A stretch of DNA of 47,316 bases from Nematocida ironsii. Lineage: Eukaryota; Microsporidia. Shown here piece by piece: positions 15,664 through 25,204 of the stretch (position 1 is the stretch's first letter; each line of letters begins with the position of its first letter). A program made the translations under genes and the position numbers. The DNA lies in NCBI GenBank assembly GCA_001642415.1, contig LTDK01000101.1:1-47316 (forward strand). The letters are read 5' to 3'. The notes beneath the pieces were generated by a model. The model did not search any database. It was not told the origin of the DNA and saw only the letters and a program-made list of their open reading frames with translations.

Positions 15664-18285
15664 ATGGACAGCAAAACAGAAGAGATTCATGTAATACTAG
15701 ACAGCCTAAATAATGCAGACCCGGGGATTACCCATTCTGCCCTTAGTATGCTAGTGCAAAAAATGCGGTCATCTGCCTCTGTGGCATCAACTATACCACA
15801 GATTCTTTTATATTTAGTTTCACAGAAAGATGTTCTTCAAAATAAACTGGCAACACTCACTGGAGAGAATAGAAAGCTAATGGCGGACATACTTTCGGTT
15901 ATATCGGCAACGCTTACCACAGCAGAAAGTTTACAGTATAGGCTGGAAGGAGGTGCTACGTCTATGGACATATGGGGGCACCACTATGCAAAGAAGCTGG
16001 CTATCGACATAATAAAAACTCTAAGGAATCACATGCACACTAAAAAAGAGTGCCACTGCCAGAAGAAGGGGCTTAAGTGCACCATAATGCCAATGGAGGA
16101 GAAAAAGGGCATGTCACTGTCGAAGAACCTTTCTGTTTCAGAGAGCAAGGATGCAGAGGCAGCGGCAGGAGATGTGGAAGAGAGCATGCACACAGAGAAA
16201 GAAGATGCGCTTGAGCTGACTCCTGAGATGGAAGAGCCACTGGAAGCAGTAATTGCTGAGGTAGTAGAGTGCATGTTTAAGTTCAACTGTGAGTGTGAGT
16301 GTATAGATTTCCTGCTAGACATTGACCGGATAGAAATGCTTTTAGAGCACATTGATAGGGACAACCAGGAAAGGATCATACGGTATATGCATGCCCTTAT
16401 GTACTTTATAAGAAACGAGCGAGTGACAGAGACCTTTTTAGAGGTGCTTAAGAAAAGCAAGAAATTAGAGGAATATGCCGTGCTTATGATAAGAGAGAAG
16501 AAGTATGAACAGCTGCTTGATGAGACTGTTGGCTTCAGCAAAGTGGATCAAATAAAGATCTTTTACATCATGGGCAAGCACGAGATGTGGAGCAAAGTGC
16601 CAAAGAGCAGGTGGAGTGCATTTACACAGACTGTTTCAAAAGAGAAATTCCCGAATGGATTTTCTCCAGAGCATATCACAAGCAATGCGTACATGGCAGA
16701 CTTAAACAAATATGTAAGCGAAAGGCTAGAGCTTAACAAAGAAATAGTTGGTGATTTCGGGTCATTCTCAGATGCTCTTTCAAAGGCATCATTCTCTGCC
16801 GAAACACTTGCAGAGCCAGAAAACAAAAAGACATACAAAATAACCACGCAGTGCTCAAAGGGGCTTTTGTATCTCTGGGACCAGAACAAGGCACTAAATG
16901 AGCTAGAGGAGCATATTTTCTCTGAAGATGGATATTTAAAGGTATCAAGCATTTTGGCTCTTGCAACAGCAACGTGCAAGGTCTATGACTACAATGACAC
17001 AGTGCTAGCGGCTGTTACTGAGGGACTGGATACAAAGTCCGTTACACAAAGGATTGTTCTTCTTATCAGTTTGGCCATGAAGTACTCTGGCACTCACGAC
17101 ATGGACATCTATGACACACTGCACTCTTTATTATACGATGATACTCTGGAAGTTGTTCTTTTTGCAATGTATGCGATAGGAAATATATTCTGCGGCAGTT
17201 ATAATATAGACATATACACGGATCTGGTGAAAATACTGGCTAGCAGAATATGCGGTGAGGCTCCAAGCATTTCTCCCATAATTAAATTTGCTCTTCTGGG
17301 TATTTCCCTACTGTTCTTTGAAGCAGGCGACAAAGTGAGCGCAGTGCTTGAGTCCTGTGAGGTCTTGGATGACTATGGTGCATCTCTCTCCATTCTTATG
17401 CAAGCCATGGCATACATCGGAACAGGAAATACCCAAGCCATTTACGACATACTGAAGGAGGCTCTTAATGAGCAGACAAACAATGAAAACGACTACAGAG
17501 AAGTATTTGGCATCCTGGGTGTGGCATTAATTTCACTTGGTGATGACACGTTGGTACAGATGGCAGGACACATTCTTGAAGGATCCATGCTTCTGGATAC
17601 ATATAAGGTCCAAATGGCAATTCCAATGGCATACAGTCTGTTATATCTGTCCACAGGAAAGACAGAAGTAATTGACATTCTCAGGCGGTGCATGCACAGC
17701 ACAAACTCATCAGTTGTTCTCTCCTCAATCATTGGCCTGGGTCTGGTCTCAGCAGGAACAAATAATTCCCGTGTGAAGACCGCTCTCGATGAAATGAGCA
17801 GCTTCTGTGGAAAGGGCGCGTCTGGGAGCGCACTCAAAATATCACAGGGCCTCCTGCGGCTGGGTAAGGGCATGCACAAACTCTCTCTGTTCAACGACTC
17901 TGTAATTTCAGGCAAGTCTGTTGGGTGCCTCATGGGATTTATGCTGAGTGCACTTGATGGTGGTATTGGAATCCTTGACAGGTACTACTTTGTCCTTATG
18001 CTTGTAGGAGCAGGAATAACCCCCAAGTACTTAATCACACTGGATAGGTCTGGAAAGCCCACAGAGTGTAATATCCGCGTAGGAAATAAAATAGATACTG
18101 CAGGAGTACCCGGCCGGCCAAAGGCGCTCTCTGGTGTGCAAGTACATGCATCACCAGTAATTCTACAAACAGCAGAAGGCGCTGAAGTGCTAGGGGATTC
18201 TGTCTCCTACCACACGAATGGCGGTGTTGTAATTGTCACTCAGCCTGCAAAGAAATCTGGATCTGACGATGAAGAGGACTCATAA
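15664..18285 (+). CDS. RPN1: 26S proteasome regulatory subunit Rpn1
   Basis: Rpn1 is the large scaffold of the proteasome base and binds ubiquitin, ubiquitin-like domains and Ubp6. The 873-residue protein is near the family's usual 900-1000. An N-terminal helical region (1-400) includes a charged, less conserved insert near 125-200. The PC-repeat toroid follows at about 415-760, with repeats such as SILALATATCKVYDYND, FAMYAIGNIFCGSYN, and SVVLSSIIGLGLVSAGTNNS, which carries the Rpn1/Rpn2 GLG-x4-GT signature. The C-terminal beta region has the family pattern DRYYFVLMLVGAG and ends in an acidic tail. RBX1 and an E2 gene follow directly. Confidence 0.95.
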   Translation: MDSKTEEIHVILDSLNNADPGITHSALSMLVQKMRSSASVASTIPQILLYLVSQKDVLQNKLATLTGENRKLMADILSVISATLTTAESLQYRLEGGATSMDIWGHHYAKKLAIDIIKTLRNHMHTKKECHCQKKGLKCTIMPMEEKKGMSLSKNLSVSESKDAEAAAGDVEESMHTEKEDALELTPEMEEPLEAVIAEVVECMFKFNCECECIDFLLDIDRIEMLLEHIDRDNQERIIRYMHALMYFIRNERVTETFLEVLKKSKKLEEYAVLMIREKKYEQLLDETVGFSKVDQIKIFYIMGKHEMWSKVPKSRWSAFTQTVSKEKFPNGFSPEHITSNAYMADLNKYVSERLELNKEIVGDFGSFSDALSKASFSAETLAEPENKKTYKITTQCSKGLLYLWDQNKALNELEEHIFSEDGYLKVSSILALATATCKVYDYNDTVLAAVTEGLDTKSVTQRIVLLISLAMKYSGTHDMDIYDTLHSLLYDDTLEVVLFAMYAIGNIFCGSYNIDIYTDLVKILASRICGEAPSISPIIKFALLGISLLFFEAGDKVSAVLESCEVLDDYGASLSILMQAMAYIGTGNTQAIYDILKEALNEQTNNENDYREVFGILGVALISLGDDTLVQMAGHILEGSMLLDTYKVQMAIPMAYSLLYLSTGKTEVIDILRRCMHSTNSSVVLSSIIGLGLVSAGTNNSRVKTALDEMSSFCGKGASGSALKISQGLLRLGKGMHKLSLFNDSVISGKSVGCLMGFMLSALDGGIGILDRYYFVLMLVGAGITPKYLITLDRSGKPTECNIRVGNKIDTAGVPGRPKALSGVQVHASPVILQTAEGAEVLGDSVSYHTNGGVVIVTQPAKKSGSDDEEDS

Positions 18286-18361
18286 TTCTCCAAAAAATAA
18301 AGTTATTCTTGGTTTTAACCGCAGAAAGTAAATAAATATATTTTCTATTTATTTATTACTT

Positions 18362-18634
18362 ATGGACACTCCGAAGATTCGGCTGACAAAGGCAAAAATG
18401 GTAGCTTTGTGGTCTCTTGACATAATAGTAGACAAATGCGCAATTTGCAGAAACCACATTATGGACACGTGCATTGAATGCCAGACAGAAGAAAAGTCCA
18501 TGGAGTGCAAAGTGGCTTGGGGAGTGTGCAACCACGCCTTCCACATGCACTGCATATCTCAGTGGCTTAAATCAAAAAATATCTGCCCACTTGACTCTAA
18601 ACAGTGGAGTTTTCATCATACGTTGGATAAATAG
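18362..18634 (+). CDS. RBX1: RING-box protein Rbx1/Hrt1
   Basis: Rbx1 is the RING subunit of cullin-RING ubiquitin ligases; it binds the cullin and recruits E2. The 90-residue product keeps every zinc ligand of the RING-H2 set: C26, C29, C37, C40, C49, C56, H58, H61, H63, C64, C75 and D78. The signature segments are ALWSLDIIVDKCAICRNHIM and VAWGVCNHAFHMHCISQWLK. The loop between C40 and C49 is three residues shorter than in animal and yeast proteins. The N-terminal tail before the cullin-binding strand is trimmed to a minimum. The stop lies 3 bp from the stop of the convergent E2 gene. Confidence 0.97.
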   Translation: MDTPKIRLTKAKMVALWSLDIIVDKCAICRNHIMDTCIECQTEEKSMECKVAWGVCNHAFHMHCISQWLKSKNICPLDSKQWSFHHTLDK

Positions 18635-18637
18635 TTT

Positions 18638-19150
18638 TTATTCTATTGTTTTTTGAACAAGTCTTTCTACCTTTTTATTATAATCTGCTCTTCTTGAAAT
18701 GTATTCCTGCGCTGCTTCAATATTTGCAGGGCTTTCTGAATTTGGTTCTACAAGCAGCAGAATAATAGAGAGAAGAATTGAATTTATATCTCTAACAGGC
18801 ATCCACCGCTCCGATGCATCCTCATACCCATACTCATCATCGCCTGACTTGTGCAGGATGGATATGCATACATTTCCATCGACATCTATGTTTGGATGCC
18901 ATATTTCCGATAGAAATTTAAATGTGGGAGGATCTTCTGGGTATGTCTCTGGGAACACCATAAGTGCTTTAAGCAGAGCATTTTCATATATTGTGTCTCG
19001 TGGCCCTATTATAAGAATCTCCCATGTGTAAATATTGTTGTTTAAAAGGCCTACACTGTAATTTTCACTGGGTGACTTAGAGATTCTTTGCAGTTCTTTT
19101 GTAATGAATATTTTAGACCTTCTTCTTGGGTCAGTCTTCTCTCCAATCAT
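18638..19150 (-). CDS. UBC7: ubiquitin-conjugating enzyme E2, UBE2G/Ubc7 type
   Basis: E2 enzymes carry ubiquitin as a thioester on a cysteine. The 170-residue protein has HPN at 85-87 and the active-site C95 in GNVCISILH. The acidic insertion after the active site (HKSGDDEYGYEDASERW) marks the Cdc34/Ubc7/UBE2G subgroup, which makes Lys48 chains with cullin-RING or ERAD ligases. The C-terminal helix with YNKKVERLVQKT fits the UBE2G1 branch better than yeast Ubc7; the symbol is therefore family-level only. It is convergent with RBX1, a plausible partner RING protein, with 3 bp between stops. Confidence 0.9.
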   Translation of the reverse strand: MIGEKTDPRRRSKIFITKELQRISKSPSENYSVGLLNNNIYTWEILIIGPRDTIYENALLKALMVFPETYPEDPPTFKFLSEIWHPNIDVDGNVCISILHKSGDDEYGYEDASERWMPVRDINSILLSIILLLVEPNSESPANIEAAQEYISRRADYNKKVERLVQKTIE

Positions 19151-19980
19151 TGCTAAAATAAAAACCAGATTTATTTATGTAGCTACTTGCCCAAATATAC
19201 AAATAGCTTAAAACCAGAATGGAAATAGTCCAATTATAAGTTAGTAAGAGAAATTCAAAGTGTTTGAAGTACACCACTAAATAGAACAATAGAATGACCA
19301 CTATTATACAAAGTTGTCCATTATAATTCTAGCAGAACTTCTTGACACTCAAGTATTTCTACTAAATACAAAATTATGATAGATATCGCAATAAATCATA
19401 TAATACATAAGAATAATTGTCTTTTTATATAATTTAAGTTAGTGTAATGCTGTATAGCACATTATTATTTAAATGTTTTGAGTTATATTTCTGTTTGATG
19501 GTATAATAATCAGGATAATTAATTTGTAAATTATTTTATAAAAGAAAAGCGTACACGCATAGTATACCTAATTATAAGATTAGATACACTTTAAATTAAA
19601 AAGATAAATATATGAAAAATCGGTGTACCCCTGTACATATACAAATAAATATCAGGAGATATTCTGATTATTAAAGTAATAATTAGGGGGGAATAAACAT
19701 AGATTATGAATATAGAAGAATTCAGAATATGTTTATATAATTAATGTATTATTAGGTATAAGGCATAAATAATATTTATTTATAATAGATTATGACTAGT
19801 TTATATTAGACAAAAACTGTCTATGTAATAGTATAATACAGAGTAGATTGAACAAATGTATTTTAAAATATTCAGAGGTTATATCCTCTTAAATATAAAT
19901 ATAACATTAGTCATAGAGAGACTGAGTGCATTTAAAGTGAAATATGGGTTTAACTATGTAATAGGAAAATGATTTATTTT
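19151..19980. other. AT-rich spacer, no gene seen
   Basis: About 830 bp separate the E2 start from the uS17 stop; both genes are on the minus strand. It is very AT-rich. Small palindromes occur (for example GTGTACCCCTGTACAT near 19624), but there is no open frame, RNA gene or repeat array that I can support. It is unusually long for this compact core region. Confidence 0.55.
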
Positions 19981-20472
19981 TTATTCTTCTGGGGAGAATT
20001 GCTTAAATCTCTCAGACTTTTCTCTTCTTTCGTATGAAATAACTGCAAATTTCTTTGTCTTGGAGAGTGGTCTTGTCTCACCGCAGACAACTTTACTTCC
20101 TACTTCAACAAGACCATCCCAGCATGGAGATAAGTGGACATTGAATCTAGTGTTTCTCCTCTCATATCTCATGTATTTTGGGTGGTAGTGGAGGTATCTC
20201 TTAACTACAACAGCTGTACGTGTCTGCTTTAAACTTACAATCTCTCCCTTGAAAATTGTACCTCTAATGGTTACATCTGAAGTGAATGGGCACTTTTTAT
20301 CAATGTATGTACCGTTGGTGGCTGTTATAGGGGTTTCATATCCCAATCCAATGTTTTTAACCTGTCTTCTTGCGGTTTTGTTTCCTCTTGCTATCTCGTA
20401 TGGGTGGTTGTAGACAGCCTCCTGCTGTGGGAACTTCTTAAACTTAGAAACATCTTCTATTATGTTTTGCAT
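19981..20472 (-). CDS. RPS11: 40S ribosomal protein uS17
   Basis: uS17 (yeast S11) is a small-subunit protein binding 18S rRNA. I place the start at MQNIIEDVSKF (20472), giving 163 residues, near the family length. The frame is open 111 bp further upstream, but that part is hydrophobic and non-conserved. Signature stretches are NIGLGYETPITATNGTYIDK, CPFTSDVTIRGTI, YLHYHPKYMRYERR, NVHLSPCW and CGETRPLSKTKKF. The block CCCCCCGCAG sits directly before the chosen ATG, which strongly supports this start. Confidence 0.96.
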   Translation of the reverse strand: MQNIIEDVSKFKKFPQQEAVYNHPYEIARGNKTARRQVKNIGLGYETPITATNGTYIDKKCPFTSDVTIRGTIFKGEIVSLKQTRTAVVVKRYLHYHPKYMRYERRNTRFNVHLSPCWDGLVEVGSKVVCGETRPLSKTKKFAVISYERREKSERFKQFSPEE

Positions 20473-20482
20473 CTGCGGGGGG
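20473..20482 (-). promoter_or_regulatory. C-rich start-proximal motif of uS17
   Basis: Read on the minus strand, CCCCCCGCAG is immediately followed by the uS17 ATG, and an A/T-rich run (TTTTATTTTTATTTTA) precedes it. CCC- or GGG-type blocks just before the start codon are a reported microsporidian signal, mostly of highly expressed genes. It decides the start codon of uS17. Confidence 0.7.
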
Positions 20483-21033
20483 TAAAATAAAAATAAAATA
20501 TTAACATTTATAAGAAATCGAAAGAAACCAAATAGAAGCAAGTGGGCACAGTGCGTGGGTGGAATTATATGAAGAATAAGCAAATGTGCACATAAGACAA
20601 TTGCATATATTCACACACTTTAATCGGCATAGTATAGAAAGGATGGTATACAAGAAAAATATTTAAAGCATAGTATAATAATTACGTAGTGTATTAAAGA
20701 ATATACTCAGATTAGCAGTACTCTAAACTACTCTGAGGGATGATGATTCAGAAGTATTAAAGAAATGAATATTTCATGTACTTCTGATATTTTATGTTAC
20801 TTAGACTATTCTTAATAAAAGCATACATAGTGCATATTCTGGTTATTGCTGGCTGGTTTAATACAAAAACATGCCACAATTAGACAGAAGTGTATAATAG
20901 TACTAAAATAAATGCTTTTGGATATTCTATGGTATACCAAACTCTGAATGAGTTTAGCCAGAAATACCATACATCACAAGTGCTTAATACAGACTATATT
21001 TCAAGGTATGTGCAATAAAATTCAAATTTCGGG
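20483..21033. other. spacer upstream of uS17 with small hairpin
   Basis: This is AT-rich spacer between the uS17 promoter and the 3' end of the BRWD-like gene. A short hairpin lies at about 20748-20786 (CAGAAGTA ... TACTTCTG, with a nested GAAAT/ATTTC). Nothing else stands out. Confidence 0.5.
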
Positions 21034-23934
21034 TTATGCTTCCTCAATTGCTTCCATCAGTACAGATATAAGGTCCCTACACTCATTTGCGATTTCTGAG
21101 TCATTTTCGTTATACTCACAGCAATTGGATAGAATAGTTTGTATGTCATTTACTAGCTCGTCCTTTGTTCTGTAATACTTATTCCTTATTCTTCGAACAA
21201 TTTTACTTGCAGTCATTGGTCGGCTGATTATTTCGTAGTAATCGGGATAGTCTATCTTAGACACATCTTTATAAAAGGTGTAATACTCGTTTTTATAGCT
21301 GTTAATTGGGGCTATGTACTCTGAAAGGTCTATTGAATAATTTACCATGGGAATGTATATATCATACAGTTCTACTGCTTGATCTCCTGTGTCGGTTGCT
21401 ATTTCCAATAATTCTCTTCTTCTCTTTATAACTGTTCCTTTTGATAGAATGCCTTCTTTATAGTAGTAAATCTCTTCGTTCTTTTTGTATTTGGCGTTTT
21501 CTATGTCCTGTAACTGACTTTTCAGTATGAATGGACTATTATTAAGCTCATTTAATGTATACACCAGAGATTCTCTCTTTCCTGTTCTTTCTATGAGTAG
21601 CTCTATGACCAATTCTGTCTTCTTATAAATTACCTGCTGTATTTCAACTGTTTCTAAGTCCTCTATCTTATTTTTAACCGCATTATCTGTTATTCTTTCT
21701 TTTATAAGAATTAATACATCTCCTGCCTGTGGCAAAAGAGGAGGAGTTGGTTTATCACACATGTACCAATTATACAAATAATTAATGTCAGGACACATAG
21801 CTTTTCGTGCTGCCTGCCTTCTTCCTCTTGTTCTGCTCAGTATTCTTGGTTCATTTGTATTTGACTCTTCTTCTGCGCTCTCATTCGCACTAACATCACT
21901 TTCTGAATTGTCTGTACTAGTACTTTTTACTTCATAGACTTCATCACTATTCCCATCTGAATAATCTAATGACTCTGCTGGCTCTGCATTATCTGTTTCT
22001 GATGTATCGTCGTCTGTTGCTGTATAGTTATTATCAGACACCTCAATTGGCCAGTTCGATGATGAGCTGTCCTCATTCTCTGCAGATAGAGAAACTTCCT
22101 CTTCTGTATCTGGTACTATTATTGCTTGACTTGGTCTGCGGAACTCTTTTTCAAACACTTTGCTAGTTATCATCTCAGACTGTAGCTGTAGAATACCAGA
22201 CACTTCAATTCTCCTTATCCAGCTGTCTATTGAAAATGAGTACTCAGGTATTTTAACACTTTCTGTTGATGCATCCTGGTCTGCTATAAATGCATCATAG
22301 CCTGTTTTACTGAGTTTCTTTCCCTTTTCTTTCTGTCTCTGCCTTTTTATATACGCCTTTCTTATTCTCTCTAAAATTGCATTTCTCTCTTCGCACACAC
22401 GAACCACACCCTCGTCCACTGGCTGGCCATCTGCTCCTGTGAAGTACTGTAACTGTTCAGTGTTGTACTTCTTATAATGATCAAGGTCCTCATATTTATA
22501 CTCTGTATCTGGCACACTTATTTGCTCGTTTAGTATACTGTATTTGTAAATATACCCCTCTAGATCTGCTATGTAGAAGAAGCTTCCTGTTGAATCTATT
22601 ACAATTGTTCCGGCCACAGAGACTTCTGTGTTTATCTTATTCAATATTTCTCCTGTGCTACTAATTACTTTTATAACCCCATTCACTTCTATCGTTAGGA
22701 ATATATTTCTTTTCGGATGCGATACTACACCAGCAATTTTATACTCTTTCTCTATCATAAATACCTCCTCTGTCTCCGTGTTAATTAGTCTAATATTAGA
22801 CTCTGTATCAACTGCAACAAGAGTTATGTCATCAATTAAATATACCATGTCTGTGTTATAAATCGTTTCATCCATGCCTTTCAGCTCAATTGTACTTCGT
22901 GTCCAACACCCTTCTAGCTCTCTTCCCTTAAACCTTTTTCTAGTGGGAATATTTGACTTAGACGGCTTTTGTGCTATATCATACTTCCATATGATCAAAG
23001 TAGAGGAATACGTGCTGACTGCGATCTTTAATGAATTATGCGAGACATCAACTGAGGAGGCCAGTAAGTCCTCTGTGTCTAATATGTAAAACCTATTCTC
23101 TTGGTCATTTACATCCAACAGCACTGAAAATGGCCACATGCCGGTAATAACTATCATTTTCTTCCCACGCGTTGTAACTGCTTCATTAAAAGTGCCCTCT
23201 TCAACCTGCTCTAGAATTGTCTCAACTTGCATTCCCTCAGTACTAACAATCACCCGAAGTATTCTTCCTGAATTTGTTATAACTATTGCCTGCATAATCT
23301 CTCCCGGCACATCTGCCCGAGCCTTTGACTTCTTCTGCTCCAGTGGCTCTGCTTCTGCCTGCGTGTGCACCACATCTATATAATCTATCTGCTCTCCTAT
23401 ACTAATAGAATTAATACACTCAAACTTCTGTAAATCCCAGCAGACAATGCACCCTGTCTGATCACACGATATAAAGTACCGGTTTTTGAAATCAACCACA
23501 AAATCAAATATTGGTGAAAAATGCCTTCCTCTCAGCGTCTGAACAAGTCTTCCATCATACACATCCCATATCTTAATAAGCCCGTCCTCTCCTCCTGTAA
23601 ATATAAATGTCTCACTCCTGTCAAACATCATACATAAAACCTTTAAAAAATGCCCCTTTGTTTTTAGTGCTCTGTTATACCTTATTTCTAACGATTCTTT
23701 TACCTTTTCTGGCAATTTCTGTAAAAATAAGCAAGAGAGTGGTATGTTTGCTATAGTTTCTATCTTCCTGTACTTCCGGAAATATTCAACTACATTGTTT
23801 ATGTTTCCCTCTTTAAACAGACTCACCAACCCGTCCATCACAGTTTCTTTAGTAATTCCATCTAAACACATTGCATTCATATCCCGAACACTCTCTTTTA
23901 TTTTTATGAATAGCTCCCTGAGAACATTTTCCAT
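21034..23934 (-). CDS. BRWD/PHIP-like WD40 and bromodomain protein
   Basis: This 966-residue protein has WD40 repeats from about residue 88 (FTGGEDGLIKIWDVYDGRLV is the clearest, followed by a second ending CWDLQKFECI). The propeller extends to about 470, diverged. A basic linker and an acidic Ser/Asp/Glu region (about 590-690) follow. Then comes a segment beginning MCPDINYLYNWYMCDKPTPP with PQAGD, which matches the middle region of animal BRWD/PHIP proteins. A C-terminal bromodomain (about 865-960) has YPDYYEIISRPM and the YNENDS acetyl-lysine Asn. Animal homologues read modified chromatin and some act as CUL4 substrate receptors. Baker's yeast has no clear orthologue, so its presence here is notable. 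Nuclear location is inferred. Confidence 0.8.
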   Translation of the reverse strand: MENVLRELFIKIKESVRDMNAMCLDGITKETVMDGLVSLFKEGNINNVVEYFRKYRKIETIANIPLSCLFLQKLPEKVKESLEIRYNRALKTKGHFLKVLCMMFDRSETFIFTGGEDGLIKIWDVYDGRLVQTLRGRHFSPIFDFVVDFKNRYFISCDQTGCIVCWDLQKFECINSISIGEQIDYIDVVHTQAEAEPLEQKKSKARADVPGEIMQAIVITNSGRILRVIVSTEGMQVETILEQVEEGTFNEAVTTRGKKMIVITGMWPFSVLLDVNDQENRFYILDTEDLLASSVDVSHNSLKIAVSTYSSTLIIWKYDIAQKPSKSNIPTRKRFKGRELEGCWTRSTIELKGMDETIYNTDMVYLIDDITLVAVDTESNIRLINTETEEVFMIEKEYKIAGVVSHPKRNIFLTIEVNGVIKVISSTGEILNKINTEVSVAGTIVIDSTGSFFYIADLEGYIYKYSILNEQISVPDTEYKYEDLDHYKKYNTEQLQYFTGADGQPVDEGVVRVCEERNAILERIRKAYIKRQRQKEKGKKLSKTGYDAFIADQDASTESVKIPEYSFSIDSWIRRIEVSGILQLQSEMITSKVFEKEFRRPSQAIIVPDTEEEVSLSAENEDSSSSNWPIEVSDNNYTATDDDTSETDNAEPAESLDYSDGNSDEVYEVKSTSTDNSESDVSANESAEEESNTNEPRILSRTRGRRQAARKAMCPDINYLYNWYMCDKPTPPLLPQAGDVLILIKERITDNAVKNKIEDLETVEIQQVIYKKTELVIELLIERTGKRESLVYTLNELNNSPFILKSQLQDIENAKYKKNEEIYYYKEGILSKGTVIKRRRELLEIATDTGDQAVELYDIYIPMVNYSIDLSEYIAPINSYKNEYYTFYKDVSKIDYPDYYEIISRPMTASKIVRRIRNKYYRTKDELVNDIQTILSNCCEYNENDSEIANECRDLISVLMEAIEEA

Positions 23935-24290
23935 GAAAATAATTTCAGCACAATTTATATTTTTATTCTCTCTGTGCCATACAAATTTATTTATTAATAG
24001 AGAATGCTCTTCTATTTACTATAACCAGAAATTCTGTATACAGCCGCATACATTCCTTAGAGCAGATAACACAGTGTAGAGAGTAATAACTAATATGCAT
24101 ATATGTGCTTTACACACTTGTTTATAAAATATGATATTATACAAATATATCACCAAGACAGCCTGCAGAATGTGTTGATTTATGCATTGATTTATTGGTT
24201 TAAGTGGGTTTCTTTAAAAATCAGTTAAATAATGGGGTTAACAGAAGAATCCAGTTTGATTTTATTCTTAGTGTAATTATGCTTTATTTA
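23935..24290. other. AT-rich spacer, nothing recognised
   Basis: About 355 bp separate the BRWD-like start from the TMA46 stop, both on the minus strand. It is AT-rich, with no open frame on either strand beyond shadows and no repeat. Confidence 0.6.
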
Positions 24291-25154
24291 TTAGCTGGTT
24301 ATATTTAATGTTTCGGTTAACTTTTCTGCCAGCTCTTCCTCCTCATCACTTTCTAGTTTTTCTTCTCTTGCGTTGTAGTCATAATCTAATGCTTCATCAT
24401 CATCAACAAATATCTTCGGGTTGTATACGAATAAGTCCTTACCAGAGGGAAGAATCTTTCCAAGTCTGAGATTTCCTTCCTTTATCTTATCTTCTTCCTT
24501 CTTCAGATTGATCTTATTCTGCTCTCTCTTTACTTTCCACTCTCTGTACTTCTCTTCTGTCATTTTAGTCTGCTCTTTTGGTAGATTTGCTCTTTTTTCT
24601 TCAAGCAATTCATCCTGTGTTATTACGTTTAAGTCCACAGCATCCTCCTTAAGAATGTACCCCTCTGGTGGTGAGTGCTTTCCTGAACAATTGTTTCCAT
24701 TTGGGCATACCCACTTCGGGTTATGCTTCCCGGACTTTAGTGCATCTATATAGTACTTGCATACAGGTTTCTCTACCCCATCTGCATTTACTTCTTTGTT
24801 CATTTCTTTAACTGCTGGAGGAGCGGTTGTTCGCTTTGTCAGATCATGACTAAATTTACACGAACTTCCCTTTGAGCACGTTTTGTTTGCTTTAAAGTTT
24901 ACACAGAGAATAGTACTTGGATCCACACCAACAGGAACTTTCTGTAGTATTTCATATGCTTCATACACTGGCTCTTCCACTTTCTTCTCGACTTTCTGTG
25001 GTTTCCCCTTCAAATATGATGCCTCAAGAGAAGAGGCCATCTTCTTTAACTTTGCACTTTTTCCTTTGTTCTTCATTCCAAACATTTGCTCTTCCACCAA
25101 TTTCTTTGCTTCTTTTGGCTTAATTACGTCTTTGCCTTTGTCTTTCTTGGCCAT
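24291..25154 (-). CDS. TMA46: DRG-binding CCCH zinc-finger protein (Tma46/ZC3H15/DFRP1)
   Basis: The family binds and stabilises the DRG1/Rbg1 GTPase and associates with ribosomes. The 287-residue product begins with a Lys-rich N-terminus holding the diagnostic VEEQMFGMKNKGKSAK. Two CCCH fingers follow: CVNFKANKTCSKGSSCKFSH (about 84-103), and a second starting CKYYIDALKSG, with later CPNGNNC and KHSPPEGYILK. The C-terminal half carries charged helices and an acidic end, as in the family's DRG-binding region. It is somewhat shorter than yeast Tma46 (345). It is divergent from the ITFG1-like gene with 50 bp between starts. Confidence 0.93.
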   Translation of the reverse strand: MAKKDKGKDVIKPKEAKKLVEEQMFGMKNKGKSAKLKKMASSLEASYLKGKPQKVEKKVEEPVYEAYEILQKVPVGVDPSTILCVNFKANKTCSKGSSCKFSHDLTKRTTAPPAVKEMNKEVNADGVEKPVCKYYIDALKSGKHNPKWVCPNGNNCSGKHSPPEGYILKEDAVDLNVITQDELLEEKRANLPKEQTKMTEEKYREWKVKREQNKINLKKEEDKIKEGNLRLGKILPSGKDLFVYNPKIFVDDDEALDYDYNAREEKLESDEEEELAEKLTETLNITS

Positions 25155-25204
25155 GTAAAAATAATTGCCCAGACATAAATAGTTGCTGTGTTTTCTAACA
25201 AATA

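Noticed and set aside
16029..16541. 170-codon minus-strand ORF inside RPN1, and similar antisense ORFs in the STH1-like, RPN1, BRWD-like and RPA1 genes
   Set aside because: Antisense shadows of well-recognised proteins, with Ser/Leu/Cys-rich text typical of reversed coding DNA.
20473..20583. 37-residue N-terminal extension of uS17
   Set aside because: It is hydrophobic and unlike the family, and it would translate through the CCC motif that marks the real start.
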